Source of the DNA: Methanomassiliicoccaceae archaeon DOK
GTDB lineage: Archaea > Thermoplasmatota > Thermoplasmata > Methanomassiliicoccales > Methanomethylophilaceae
Direction of reading: 5' to 3'
DNA: 64,000 bases
NCBI GenBank assembly: GCA_009911715.1
Contig: CP047880.1
Span: forward strand, 1,178,001 to 1,242,000
This document shows, in pieces, positions 43,995-52,688 of the stretch; the first letter of the stretch is position 1; the number at the start of each line of letters is the position of its first letter. The translations under genes and the position numbers were made by a program. A model generated the notes under the pieces. That model made no database searches, was not told where the DNA came from, and saw only the letters and a program-made list of their open reading frames with translations.

Positions 43995-45149
43995 TCAACC
44001 GCGCATCTGGACAAGTTTCTGAACCTTGGTCCCGAACTCCTCCAGCCTCGAGATCTTCGCCTCTATCAGGTCCACACAGTCCTCATCGCAAAGCAGGATG
44101 ACATCCCTGCCCATCAGGCACTCGGACATGCAGGACTCGAACCCGTCGAAGACGTAGTCCACAGGGACGCCGCTCTCTGGCAGGAGCGAGCGGACCATGC
44201 ACCCGTATAGCCCCAGGCGGATCTCCGTGCCGCCTAGCATCTCCACCGCATGGTCGACCATCGGGGGCTCCAGACGGTCGGACACCGGCACGATGACGAA
44301 CCTCCCCTTGGGACCGGAGGCCATCTTGGAGACCAGCTGCGTCTCGGTCCTCGGATAAGGCGCCTCCTCCACACCGCGCATGTCGCACAGGCTCTTGTTG
44401 ATCAGGAACATCGACGGCTGCACCACTCCGGTCATGTACACCTGGACGGGATCCGAGTAGAACTCCTCCGACGGTCCGGAGTATATGAGATGACCCATCC
44501 TGAGTACGTGGATCTCGTCGGCCCAGGCGTAGGCCAGGTCCACGTCGTGCGTGGAGATGACCACCGTCGTCCCGGCGTGATGCAGCTGCTCGGCGAGCTC
44601 CATGAGCTCGAGGGCCATCTGCGGGTCGAGTCCGGCTGTGGGCTCGTCCATCACCAGGACCTCCGGGTCCATGGCCAGTGCTCCGGCGAGGGCCAGCCTC
44701 TTCCTCTGGCCGTAGGACAGCTTCATCGTGTTCCTGTCCCTGAGATCGTCCAGTCCCACGAGGCGGAGCGCCCTGTCGACCCTGCGTGACACCTCCTCCG
44801 GCGGAAGACCGAGGTTGGATGGACCGTACGTGACATCCTCCTCGACCGTCTGTCCGAAGATCTGGTCATCCGGGTTCTGGAGAACCACGCTGACCCTGGA
44901 CCTCAGCTTCCTGAGCGCCTTCCTCCGGTAGGAGAACGGCTCCCCCTCGAACATGACCTTCCCTCCCGCGGGCTCGAAGACCCCGTTGAAGTGATAGAAT
45001 AGCGTAGACTTCCCGGCACCGTTGGCACCGAGGATCACCGTCTTCACGCCCTTCCTGATCCTGACGCTGACCTCGCTCAGGGAGTCGCGGTCGTTTCCGG
45101 CGTAGCGGTAGCAGAGGCCTACCGTCTCTATGATGTTCTCGGATGTCAT
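43995..45149 (-). CDS. cbiO: Cobalt ECF transporter ATPase with long C-terminal extension
   Basis: 384 residues from the ATG at 45149, ATGA-coupled to the preceding cbiO. The ABC core (1-~265) has Walker A GANGAGKST, Q-loop QNPDDQIF, signature LSYGQRKRLALAGALAM, Walker B VLVMDEPTAGLDP and the H-loop STHDVD. Typical CbiO proteins end near 270-280. Here ~110 more residues follow: APYPRTETQLVSKM, then a globular unit (IRLGLYGCMVRS, SCMSECLMGRDVILLCDED). The extension is shared with the neighbouring paralogue, so the two probably form a heterodimeric ATPase on CbiQ. The extension may be a regulatory domain. Confidence 0.9.
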   Translation of the reverse strand: MTSENIIETVGLCYRYAGNDRDSLSEVSVRIRKGVKTVILGANGAGKSTLFYHFNGVFEPAGGKVMFEGEPFSYRRKALRKLRSRVSVVLQNPDDQIFGQTVEEDVTYGPSNLGLPPEEVSRRVDRALRLVGLDDLRDRNTMKLSYGQRKRLALAGALAMDPEVLVMDEPTAGLDPQMALELMELAEQLHHAGTTVVISTHDVDLAYAWADEIHVLRMGHLIYSGPSEEFYSDPVQVYMTGVVQPSMFLINKSLCDMRGVEEAPYPRTETQLVSKMASGPKGRFVIVPVSDRLEPPMVDHAVEMLGGTEIRLGLYGCMVRSLLPESGVPVDYVFDGFESCMSECLMGRDVILLCDEDCVDLIEAKISRLEEFGTKVQKLVQMRG

Positions 45150-46276
45150 CGGACCACCTCCGGCGCGCGTCCGAACCTGGAGAGCTCGGACACCCTGCGC
45201 CTGACGACGTCCACCAGTTCCGGATCGCAGTAGAGCACGGTGTCGTTGCCCTGCATGGCGCTGAGGCAGCACCCCTCCACGGCGTTGAAGTATATGTCGG
45301 CCCTGAGGCCCCTCTCCTTGAACGCCTTCCTGGTCCTGAAACCGTAGACTCCCACGCGCAGACCCTCGTCCTCCCTGTCCAGGTCCCCCGACTCCGGAGA
45401 GGACTTGACGCGGAGGCTGCCGAACACCGCCTCCGGCGGGGAGAGCTTCGCCAGGAGCTGGCTGTTGGTCCTGGGGTACGGCGCCTCCGGCTGCCCGCGG
45501 ATGGCCTCCAGCGAGCGGTTCACCGAGAACGTGTGCGGAAGGGTGAGGCCGGCGAGGGCCACGGAGTCCCTGTCGTTGAAGAACTGCTCGGGCTCCCCGG
45601 AGTAGACCAGGGTCCCGTGGCGCAGGACGTGGATCTCCTCCGCCCATGCGTAGGCGAGGTCCACGTCGTGCGTCGAGATTATGACCGTTGTCCCGGCGAG
45701 GCACATCTGGTCCACGAGCTCCATGACCTCCTGGGACATCTGAGGGTCGAGCCCGGCTGTGGGCTCGTCGAGGATCAGCACCTTGGGCTCCATGGCCAGC
45801 GCGCCGGCGATGGCGACCCTCTTCTTCTGACCGAAGGACAGCTGCGTGGTCGGACGGTACCTGTAGTCCTCCATGCCGACCTTGAACAGGCTGTCCCTGA
45901 TCCTCGCCTCGACGATGTCCGGATGGAGGTTCAGGTTCATGGGCCCGAAGGCCACATCCTCCTCCACGGTGGATGAGAAGATCTGCTCGTCGGGGTTCTG
46001 GACCACGACGGCGACGTCCTCCCTGAGCTCGAAGAGGTGCTCCTTCTGGTAGCTCATGGGTATGCCCCTGTAGAACAGCTCCCCCTCCGTCGGCTTGAAG
46101 ACGCCGTTGAAGTGGTAGAAAAGGGTGGACTTGCCTGCGCCGTTGGCGCCGAGGATGACGGTCCTGACCCCTTCACGGATCCCGAGGGAGACGTTTTTCA
46201 GGGAGGCGTTGCCCCCGTTCCTCGAACCGTAGACGTAGGTGACGTCCCTCGCCTCTAGAATGTACTTGAAATCCAT
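45146..46276 (-). CDS. cbiO: Cobalt ECF transporter ATPase (paralogue) with long C-terminal extension
   Basis: 376 residues from the ATG at 46276; a GTG two codons upstream overlaps the cbiQ stop and is an alternative start. Walker A GANGAGKST, QNPDEQIF, LSFGQKKRVAIAGALAM, VLILDEPTAGLDP and STHDVD are intact, so both paralogues look catalytically competent. The C-terminal ~110 residues (APYPRTNSQLLAKL, then VGVYGFRTRKAFKE, EGCCLSAMQGNDTVLYCDPE) match the partner's extension in order. They share a Gly/Cys-containing core and may sense ligand (inference). Powers Co2+ uptake with CbiMN and CbiQ. Confidence 0.9.
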   Translation of the reverse strand: MDFKYILEARDVTYVYGSRNGGNASLKNVSLGIREGVRTVILGANGAGKSTLFYHFNGVFKPTEGELFYRGIPMSYQKEHLFELREDVAVVVQNPDEQIFSSTVEEDVAFGPMNLNLHPDIVEARIRDSLFKVGMEDYRYRPTTQLSFGQKKRVAIAGALAMEPKVLILDEPTAGLDPQMSQEVMELVDQMCLAGTTVIISTHDVDLAYAWAEEIHVLRHGTLVYSGEPEQFFNDRDSVALAGLTLPHTFSVNRSLEAIRGQPEAPYPRTNSQLLAKLSPPEAVFGSLRVKSSPESGDLDREDEGLRVGVYGFRTRKAFKERGLRADIYFNAVEGCCLSAMQGNDTVLYCDPELVDVVRRRVSELSRFGRAPEVVR

Positions 46277-46278
46277 GC

Positions 46279-47124
46279 TCACACCCCGAACGCCAGTCCC
46301 GCGAAGTCGATTACCCCCTCGGTGTACGTCCCGAGGACGTACAGCAGGGCGAACACCGCGACTGCAGCCGCGACCCATCCGACACCCGCCCTCTGCGGGC
46401 GGTTCCAGATGGGGAAGTACCCGCGGTAGCCCCTGCACTCCAGGGACACCTGGGCCTTGTCGGCCATGTTCATCGATGACGTGAATATTCCGACAGCGAT
46501 CGAAGCGATCGTCTTCATGGAGCGCTTGAACCCGCTGAATCCGAGCCTGCTGTTGGCCGCGCTCCACATTGTGTCCATCCTCTCGAGGAGGAGGAACGCG
46601 TAGCGGTAGATCAGAACCACGATCTCGCATATCTCGTCGGGGATCCTGATCTGCCTGAGGGCCTGCGCCAGATGCGGGATGGGCGTCGACGTGGCGAAGG
46701 CCATCATCACAGTGATTCCGGCTACCGCCCTTATCATGACCAGCCACGCCTGGTTGAAGCTGTCGGCCGTCATGTACAGGTCGAGCCAGAGGAAGTCGGC
46801 CCTCCAGATGCAGGGCTGCGACGTGTCGCCGTTGATGGATATGATTCCGCAGGCGACTATCAGAATGAGTATGGCCTCGCCGATGGCGACTCCGAGCATG
46901 AAGGGTATCCTCATGTTCGTGGAGTACGCCATCAGGGCGAGGCCGATGGCCAGCACCGCCAGGGCAGTGACGACCGAGTCCGTCATCACGTTGGCGATGA
47001 GGACCACGATGACCAGAAGGAGCTTCCCCAGCGGTGCCCAGTTAAGCATCCTAGAGCTGTACGCCAGCGCGTCCATCTGAATGTGCTCGGACGCGCCCGA
47101 TCCGCTTGAAAGCCCCATGGCCAT
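46279..47124 (-). CDS. cbiQ: Cobalt ECF transporter transmembrane protein
   Basis: 281 residues from the ATG at 47124, with AGGTGA five to six bases upstream; starts 5 bp after cbiMN. It has about five to six hydrophobic helices (LLLVIVVLIANVMT, VLAIGLALMAY, AILILIVACGIISI). The conserved cytoplasmic coupling region of CbiQ/EcfT appears as RFSGFKRSMKT-like and SLECRGYRGYFP motifs, the latter being the Ala-Arg-Gly-type motif that docks on the ATPases. The last hydrophobic segment is VAVFALLYVLG. Couples the two CbiO subunits to CbiM. Confidence 0.9.
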   Translation of the reverse strand: MAMGLSSGSGASEHIQMDALAYSSRMLNWAPLGKLLLVIVVLIANVMTDSVVTALAVLAIGLALMAYSTNMRIPFMLGVAIGEAILILIVACGIISINGDTSQPCIWRADFLWLDLYMTADSFNQAWLVMIRAVAGITVMMAFATSTPIPHLAQALRQIRIPDEICEIVVLIYRYAFLLLERMDTMWSAANSRLGFSGFKRSMKTIASIAVGIFTSSMNMADKAQVSLECRGYRGYFPIWNRPQRAGVGWVAAAVAVFALLYVLGTYTEGVIDFAGLAFGV

Positions 47125-47129
47125 AGGTT

Positions 47130-48194
47130 TCACCTGTAGTAGTACTTCTCCGTCTGAGCGGGGGCGGGCTCGGAGACGGGCTCGGCGCTGGTCTGGACCT
47201 TCTTGGATCCGCCGTTGCCGCCGACCTCCCTCTGCTCCCTCTCGCTCTTGTTCTTGGTGTACCTTCCGATGAAGAAGCCGATGATGATCGCGCCGATCGC
47301 GGCCTGGAGGGCGAACAGCATGCTCTCGGTCTCTCCGGGAAGCTCGTAGCTGCCCCAGATTCCGGACCACCAGGGCACGTAGTCGTCACCGACGATGCCT
47401 CCGGCGGCGTCGTCCGCGCCACCGAACCCGAATCCGTTGGCGTTGCCGTATGCAAGGATGGCGATGACGGCGATGGCGATCACGATGAAGCCGGCGACGT
47501 AGATTGTCTTGGACTTCTTGGAGCCGGACTCGTTGACGGCGACGGCCTCCTTCCTGGGGAATATGATTCCGCCAGCGGTCTCGAAGACCTCGGGCTTGTT
47601 GTTCAGCAGGTACGTGGCGAACATGTAGAACAGGATTCCCTCGATGATGGAGAGGGGGATCTGTGTGATGGCGAATGTCGTCATGAACTCGGAGAATCCT
47701 CCCCAGTTCAGGGACATCTGGACTGCTGTGCACACGTATGTGAGCAGGTCCGCGATGATCGCGGCGCCCAGCATGCTGACGGGGATGCTGGCGCCAGCCT
47801 TCCTCATGACGTTCCAGATGATGACTCCGCAGAACGGTCCGAATATACCCATGGAGAACACGTTGGCCCCCAGGGTGGTCAGGCCGCCATGGGCGAGCAG
47901 GATGGCCTGGAAGATCAGAACGATCAGGGCCAGGAACGAAGTCGCGCTGACTCCGTACAGGACGGCGGAGAGGCCGGTTCCCGTGGGATGTGAGCTCGAG
48001 CCTGTGGCGGACGGCAGTTTGAGTGACGAGAGCAGGAAGATGAACGCACCGGCGAGTGCGACGGTCATCTTCTGCTCGGGGTGCTCGCGCATCAGCTTCA
48101 CTATCGCCCTCGCACCGAACACGATGAAGGGGATTGCGAGAATGAACCAGACGGCGCACCAAATAGGATCTAGGTATCCTTCCATTATGTGCAT
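47130..48194 (-). CDS. cbiM: CbiM-CbiN fusion, cobalt substrate-binding subunit
   Basis: 354 residues. It begins MHIMEG, the N-terminal Met-His signature in which the amino terminus and His2 bind Co2+. The CbiM region (1-~205) has several membrane helices and SSLKLPSATGSSSHPTGTG. After a charged linker (about 215-228) two more helices follow, with an external loop containing SGIWGSYELPGETESMLF, the CbiN signature; so CbiN is fused to CbiM. The tail is hydrophilic and Ala/Pro/Glu-rich. Promoter with two operator palindromes upstream. First gene of cbiMN-Q-O-O. Confidence 0.92.
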   Translation of the reverse strand: MHIMEGYLDPIWCAVWFILAIPFIVFGARAIVKLMREHPEQKMTVALAGAFIFLLSSLKLPSATGSSSHPTGTGLSAVLYGVSATSFLALIVLIFQAILLAHGGLTTLGANVFSMGIFGPFCGVIIWNVMRKAGASIPVSMLGAAIIADLLTYVCTAVQMSLNWGGFSEFMTTFAITQIPLSIIEGILFYMFATYLLNNKPEVFETAGGIIFPRKEAVAVNESGSKKSKTIYVAGFIVIAIAVIAILAYGNANGFGFGGADDAAGGIVGDDYVPWWSGIWGSYELPGETESMLFALQAAIGAIIIGFFIGRYTKNKSEREQREVGGNGGSKKVQTSAEPVSEPAPAQTEKYYYR

Positions 48195-48267
48195 AGATTC
48201 ACCTTCTAATGCCCGGAGGTCTCCCGACTTCCGGACGAGCCGCGGTCATTTCCGCTACCAATAGGAA

Positions 48268-48319
48268 TTGGATGATGATACCAACTCGGGGTATTTATTG
48301 ATTGGGATGATGCATCCAA
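48268..48319 (-). promoter_or_regulatory. cbiM promoter with two TTGG-N9/10-CCAA operators flanking the TATA box
   Basis: Operator A (48268-48284: TTGG, 9 bases, CCAA) and operator B (48302-48319: TTGG, 10 bases, CCAA) lie on either side of the minus-strand TATA sequence AATAAATA (48292-48299). The predicted start at about 48267-48270 coincides with operator A. Strong layout for repression. Confidence 0.6.
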
Positions 48320-48568
48320 CTCATTTTTACGATAAAGGGTCGTTTCCGACGTATTCCAGAACTTTTCAATAAAAATCGATTTAATTAGACCAGACATCAG
48401 GGACGCAACTGGTTCGGAACATGTGCGGAAACATGATTTCGAAGTGAAAATTGATATTTAAAGTACCTTACCCCGGTATAGCTATATGGACACAAACTGA
48501 ATTTGTATCCATGCGGAGCGCGAATAATTGGTGGATAGAATTTCCCGCCTTTCGGCGGGTAATGGGTT
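48320..48568. other. Intergenic region between cbiM promoter and cbiC end
   Basis: No gene. An 11-bp inverted repeat ATGGACACAAA...TTTGTATCCAT (about 48485-48511, one mismatch) follows a TATA-like ATATTTAAAG on the + strand (about 48458-48467). A CCCGCC TTTC GGCGGG hairpin (about 48543-48558; GAAA loop read on the minus strand) lies just past the cbiC stop and may terminate the cbi operon. Confidence 0.4.
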
Positions 48569-49198
48569 TCAGCCCTTGTAGTAAATCATGGAGTTGCAGA
48601 TGGTGGCCGCGATGTTGGAGCCCCCCTTCCTGCCCTTGGGCACGATGAAGGGTACGTCACGTTCCATCACCATCTCCTTCGACTCCACCACGTTGACGAA
48701 TCCGACGGGCGCGCCTATGATGAGGGCGGGCCTCACCTCGCCAGCATCGATGAGCTCGCAAAGCCTGACCAGAGCCGTGGGGGCGTTCCCGATGGCGAAG
48801 ATGACGGGCTTCTCCCTGGCGATCTCGGCCCCGCGCTCCATGCACACGGTGGCACGGGTGCATCCGCGCTCCTTGGCCTCTGCCACGACGTCGTCGTCGC
48901 TGATGAAGCAGTGCACCTTCCCGCCGAACGCCGCGAGCTTCTTCTTGTTGATCCCCGCTGCGGCCATCTTGGTGTCGGTGACGATGTCCGCCCCGTTCCT
49001 GATGGCCTGGACGCCGATGTTGGCCGCGTCCTCGGAGAACGTCAGGTTGTCGGCGTAGTCGAAGTCCGCCGAGGTGTGGATGCACCTCTTGACGATGGAG
49101 AACTGCGGCTCGGGCCAGGTCCTGCCGTTGAGCTCCGAGGTTATGATCTGCATGCTGCGCTTCTCGATGTCCTCGGGTTTGACGAATTCCAATGTCAT
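48569..49198 (-). CDS. cbiC: Cobalt-precorrin-8 methylmutase
   Basis: 209 residues from the ATG at 49198 (GGAAGTGA upstream); a GTG at 49207 is the alternative. Family landmarks: EDIEKRSMQII, CIHTSADFDYA (His implicated in methyl migration), VTDTKMAAAGI, NAPTALVRL, IIGAPVGFVNVVESKE and GRKGGSNIAATICN. It moves the C11 methyl to C12, giving cobyrinic acid. Last gene of cbiL-F-H-C; overlaps the end of cbiH. Confidence 0.94.
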   Translation of the reverse strand: MTLEFVKPEDIEKRSMQIITSELNGRTWPEPQFSIVKRCIHTSADFDYADNLTFSEDAANIGVQAIRNGADIVTDTKMAAAGINKKKLAAFGGKVHCFISDDDVVAEAKERGCTRATVCMERGAEIAREKPVIFAIGNAPTALVRLCELIDAGEVRPALIIGAPVGFVNVVESKEMVMERDVPFIVPKGRKGGSNIAATICNSMIYYKG

Positions 49199-49199
49199 C

Positions 49200-49952
49200 T
49201 CAATCACTTCCGATTCTGTATCCTCTGGGTGTGATCATCCTGCCGTTCGACACGTACGTCTGGGAGTTCCCTATGATTACAATGGAGAACATGTCCACAT
49301 CCGCCTTGTCCAGGTCACCTAATGTGGTCACCTGCTTGCTCTCGTCCTCCCTGCCGGCGTTCCTCACGATTCCGACCGGGGTCTCCGCAGAGCGGTGTTT
49401 TAGAAGTATGTTTCTTGCATCGTTGAGGTACTCTGTCCTCGTCTTGCTCTTGGGGTTGTAAAGACACACGACAAAGTCGCCCTCTCCGGCGCACTCGACC
49501 CTCTTCATGATCAGGTCGATGGGCGTCATGAGGTCGGAGAGGCTGATGATGGCTATGTCGTGCATCAGGGGGGCTCCCAGGACCGAGGCGGCCGTGGATG
49601 CGGCCGTCATCCCGGGCACGGTGTCTATGGTTATGTCGGCGCCCATCTCGTCCGCCAGCTGGTACACAATGCCTGCCATCCCGTAGATGCCAGAATCGCC
49701 GCTGGACACGATGGCCACATCCTTTCCGGACGTGGCGTCCTCGATGGCCATCCTGCACCTCTCGACCTCCTTCATCATGCCGGTCGCCTTGTACTCCTTG
49801 TCCGGGAAAATGGGCTTCAGCATGTTGACGTAGGTAGTGTAGCCGGTGACGACGTCGGCGTCCTGTATGACCTGTGCGGCCTTAAACGTCATGTGCTCGT
49901 GTCCGCCGGGCCCGAAGCCGACCACATGGAGACTTCCCTTCGGCAAGGTCAC
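49200..49952 (-). CDS. cbiH: Cobalt-precorrin-3 C17-methyltransferase (ring-contracting)
   Basis: 250 residues from a GTG at 49952 overlapping the cbiF stop (GTGA). Motifs of the tetrapyrrole methylase fold: VVGFGPGGHEHMT, DVVTGYTTYV, AIVSSGDSGIYGMAGIV, PGMTAASTAASVLGAPLMHD, VCLYNPKSKTR and NAGREDESKQ. These match CobJ/CbiH rather than the other SAM methylases nearby. It methylates C17 and contracts the ring to cobalt-factor IV/precorrin-4. No CbiH60-type extension. Confidence 0.93.
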   Translation of the reverse strand: MTLPKGSLHVVGFGPGGHEHMTFKAAQVIQDADVVTGYTTYVNMLKPIFPDKEYKATGMMKEVERCRMAIEDATSGKDVAIVSSGDSGIYGMAGIVYQLADEMGADITIDTVPGMTAASTAASVLGAPLMHDIAIISLSDLMTPIDLIMKRVECAGEGDFVVCLYNPKSKTRTEYLNDARNILLKHRSAETPVGIVRNAGREDESKQVTTLGDLDKADVDMFSIVIIGNSQTYVSNGRMITPRGYRIGSD

Positions 49953-50704
49953 TCCACCCCCTTGCGGAACTCGGTTGTGAAGTGCTTGTCGTAGAGCTTG
50001 GAGAGCTCGTACTCGTCGCCGAGGAAGTCCCCGATCACGGTGAGGGCAGTCTTCTTGATGCCCGCGTCCTTCACCTTCTGGGCGATGTCCTGGAGCGTGC
50101 CTGTGACGATCTTCTGGTCGGGCCATGTCGCCTTGTACACGACGGCAACGGGGGTTGTGGGCTCGTAGCCCCCCTCCTCGAGCTGCCTGACCATCTCGTC
50201 CATGAAACCGATGGAGAGGAAGATGACCATCGAGGCGTGGTGCCTCGCCAGATCGGGGAGCTTCTCTCCGGGCGGCATAGGGGTCCTGCCCTCCATCCTG
50301 GTCAGGATGACGGTCTGGCTCTTGCCGGGCATGGTGTACTCCCTGTTGAGCACTGCGGCCGTGCCCAGGAAGGAGGACACGCCGGGGATGACCTCGTACT
50401 CGATGCCGAGCTCGTCCAGCCTGTCCATCTGCTCCCTGTGGGCGCCGTATATCGCCGGATCGCCGGTGTGCACGCGGACGCATTTCTTGCCCTCCTTCTC
50501 GGCTTTCTCCATGACCTCGATGACCTCGTCCAGGTCCATGAGGGCGCTGTTGTAGATCTTCGCCCCGTCCTTGTGACCGGACAGCACCTCCGGGTTCACC
50601 AGGGAACCTGCGTAGATGATCACGTCGGCCCCGTCGATGAGCCTCTTGCCCTTCAGTGTCAGCAGCTCGGGGTCACCGGGACCCGCACCAATGAATGAAA
50701 TCAT
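49949..50704 (-). CDS. cbiF: Cobalt-precorrin-4 C11-methyltransferase
   Basis: 251 residues. FIGAGPGDPELLTLKG, IYAGSLVNPEVL, VHTGDPAIYGAHREQM, PGVSSFLGTAAVLNREYT, and TRMEGRTPMP as typical for CbiF/CobM. It adds the C11 methyl using SAM. It starts 6 bp after the cbiL stop; its own stop overlaps the cbiH start. All expected motifs present. Confidence 0.94.
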   Translation of the reverse strand: MISFIGAGPGDPELLTLKGKRLIDGADVIIYAGSLVNPEVLSGHKDGAKIYNSALMDLDEVIEVMEKAEKEGKKCVRVHTGDPAIYGAHREQMDRLDELGIEYEVIPGVSSFLGTAAVLNREYTMPGKSQTVILTRMEGRTPMPPGEKLPDLARHHASMVIFLSIGFMDEMVRQLEEGGYEPTTPVAVVYKATWPDQKIVTGTLQDIAQKVKDAGIKKTALTVIGDFLGDEYELSKLYDKHFTTEFRKGVE

Positions 50705-50710
50705 GACTTG

Positions 50711-51412
50711 TCACCCCTTCTTCTTGATAATGACCGTGGTGAAGTAGCCGTAGTCCCTGTCGCGGACCATCGGGCCGACATACTCGCCCTCCATGCCGAC
50801 GTTGCTGACGACCGTGGCCCTGTCCGCCGGGATCCCCTTGGACTCCATCATGTCCAGGATCATGCCGATCGACTTGAACGCCTTCATGACGACGATGTTG
50901 TCAAAATTGTCCAGGGCGTCTTCCAGGAGCCTGGAGTTCTCCTTGGCCACGGGGACGATCGCAAGCCCCTCGTTGCCAATCATGAGCGGGATGCCGGCCA
51001 ATGCGGCGCCGTGGCAGAACGACGGGATGCCGGGGATGACCTCCGTCTCGTATCCTCTGGCCCTTATGTCCCTGTCTATGTACATGTAGGTGCTGTAGAC
51101 ACCCACGTCGCCCAGGGTCACCATGGCGATATCCTCCCCGTTGTCCAAGAGCATGCACATCTTGTCCAGCGCCTCCGCGCGGCACCTCTCCCTGACGGAG
51201 TCGTCAGGGTCCATGCTGAAGAGGAACTCCTCGATACTCTTCTCGGAGATGTCAACCACCGGTTTGATTATGTCGAGGGCGACACTGCCCTCTCCGGGCC
51301 TCTTCACCGGGTATGCGATCACGCCGCATCCCTCAAGGACCTCTTTCGCCCTGAGCGTCATGAGCCCGGTGTCACCGGGTCCGACGCCAATGCCGTACAG
51401 CTTGCCAGCCAT
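50711..51412 (-). CDS. cbiL: Cobalt-factor II C20-methyltransferase
   Basis: 233 residues. GIGVGPGDTGLMTLRA, VIAYPVKRPGE, VTLGDVGVYSTYMYI, PGIPSFCHGAALAGIPL and VVMKAFKSIG are CbiL/CobI landmarks. First gene of cbiL-F-H-C. Its promoter is a minus-strand TATA (51454-51463) bracketed by two TTGG-N9-CCAA sites, and a GGAG RBS lies upstream of the ATG. Divergent from cbiD, so one control region serves most of corrin-ring synthesis. Confidence 0.94.
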   Translation of the reverse strand: MAGKLYGIGVGPGDTGLMTLRAKEVLEGCGVIAYPVKRPGEGSVALDIIKPVVDISEKSIEEFLFSMDPDDSVRERCRAEALDKMCMLLDNGEDIAMVTLGDVGVYSTYMYIDRDIRARGYETEVIPGIPSFCHGAALAGIPLMIGNEGLAIVPVAKENSRLLEDALDNFDNIVVMKAFKSIGMILDMMESKGIPADRATVVSNVGMEGEYVGPMVRDRDYGYFTTVIIKKKG

Positions 51413-51436
51413 TGTCTACGCTCCTTTTTGGTCGAG

Positions 51437-51480
51437 TTGGCATAGTAACCCAACTATTATAAGTTGGCGGATGTATCCAA
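51437..51480. promoter_or_regulatory. Shared cbiL/cbiD control region with two TTGG-N9-CCAA operators
   Basis: Operator C (51437-51453) and operator D (51464-51480) flank the cbiL TATA box (51454-51463). On the plus side the cbiD TATA TATTAATATG (51501-51510) lies 25 bp before the cbiD ATG, so cbiD is leaderless. Same operator-TATA-operator layout as cbiM. Confidence 0.6.
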
Positions 51481-51533
51481 TCAACATCCTCCATATGCTG
51501 TATTAATATGGAGACACCGGTTGGTGGACACAG

Positions 51534-52688
51534 ATGACAGGATACCCGGAGCTCTACACCTACGTGAACAACAAGAAAATGAGGAGAGGCCACACCACCG
51601 GGACGTGCGCCGCCGCGGCATCCAAGGCGGCCGCGGAGGCGATCCTCACGCAGAGCCCCGTTTCATCCGTGATCATACACACCCCCAAGGGAATCACGCT
51701 AGACCTGCCCGTGGAGGACCTGACCTTCGATTCCGCGCACGCAAGATGTGCAGTGAGGAAGGACGGAGGAGATGACATAGACGCCACGCACGGCGCCCTG
51801 GTCTACTCGGATGTCACGCTCACGGACTCCGGGATCGACATCGACGGCGGTGTCGGCGTCGGACGTGTGACACGCAAGGGGCTCGACCAGCCCCCCGGCA
51901 ACGCGGCCATCAACAGGGTCCCCCGCAGCATGATAAGGGAGGCTCTAGAGGACGTGGCCTCCGCATGCTCCTATGGAGGGGGGTTCTCAGCGGTGATATC
52001 CGTCCCGGACGGCGAGGGCATCGCGGCAAAAACATTCAATCCGCGCCTGGGGATAACGGGAGGCATATCCATACTGGGCACCAGCGGGATCGTCGAGCCC
52101 ATGAGCGAGACCGCCCTCATCGACACCGTCAAGACTGAGATGAACATGCGCGCCGCTTCGGGCGACAGGGTGCTCCTGGTGGTCCCCGGAAACTACGGGA
52201 AGGACTTCAGCGACAACATCCCCGGGATCGATTCCGACTTCGCCGTGAAGTGCAGCAACTTCGTCGGCGAGATGCTGGACCATGCTTGCGAGCTCGGCAC
52301 GGACGTGGTCCTGGTCTCGAACCTCGGCAAGGCCGTGAAGCTCGCCGCCGGGATCATGAACACCCACTCCAGGAACGCGGATGCCAGGATGGAGATCCTG
52401 GCCTCCAACGCGGCGATCGCCGGTGCGGACATCCAGACCGTGCTCAGGATCCTTGAGTGCATATCCACGGATGACGCGCTGGAGGTCATCGACTCCGCGG
52501 GGCTCGTCCCGAAGGTCTCCGAACTGCTGATGGAGAAGATAGAGTTCCACATGAACCACCGCACTGGTGGCGCGATAAGGACATCCGCCGTGGTGTTCTC
52601 GTCAGTCTACGGGCTCCTGGGCAAGACGTCCCTGGCCGATTCCATGCTTGACGAGGTCAGGGAGGAGATCGGGAGGGACGGCGCATGA
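51534..52688 (+). CDS. cbiD: Cobalt-precorrin-5B C1-methyltransferase
   Basis: 384 residues. The N-terminal RGHTTGTCAAAASKAA (18-33) is the CbiD hallmark, followed by VGRVTRKGLDQPPGNAAIN and PRSMIREAL. The downstream FNPRLGITGGISILGTSGIVEPMSE is diagnostic (positions ~165-190). It carries out SAM-dependent C1 methylation in the anaerobic pathway. The ATG at 51534 is 25 bp from a TATA box. Its stop overlaps the cbiG start (ATGA). Confidence 0.94.
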   Translation: MTGYPELYTYVNNKKMRRGHTTGTCAAAASKAAAEAILTQSPVSSVIIHTPKGITLDLPVEDLTFDSAHARCAVRKDGGDDIDATHGALVYSDVTLTDSGIDIDGGVGVGRVTRKGLDQPPGNAAINRVPRSMIREALEDVASACSYGGGFSAVISVPDGEGIAAKTFNPRLGITGGISILGTSGIVEPMSETALIDTVKTEMNMRAASGDRVLLVVPGNYGKDFSDNIPGIDSDFAVKCSNFVGEMLDHACELGTDVVLVSNLGKAVKLAAGIMNTHSRNADARMEILASNAAIAGADIQTVLRILECISTDDALEVIDSAGLVPKVSELLMEKIEFHMNHRTGGAIRTSAVVFSSVYGLLGKTSLADSMLDEVREEIGRDGA

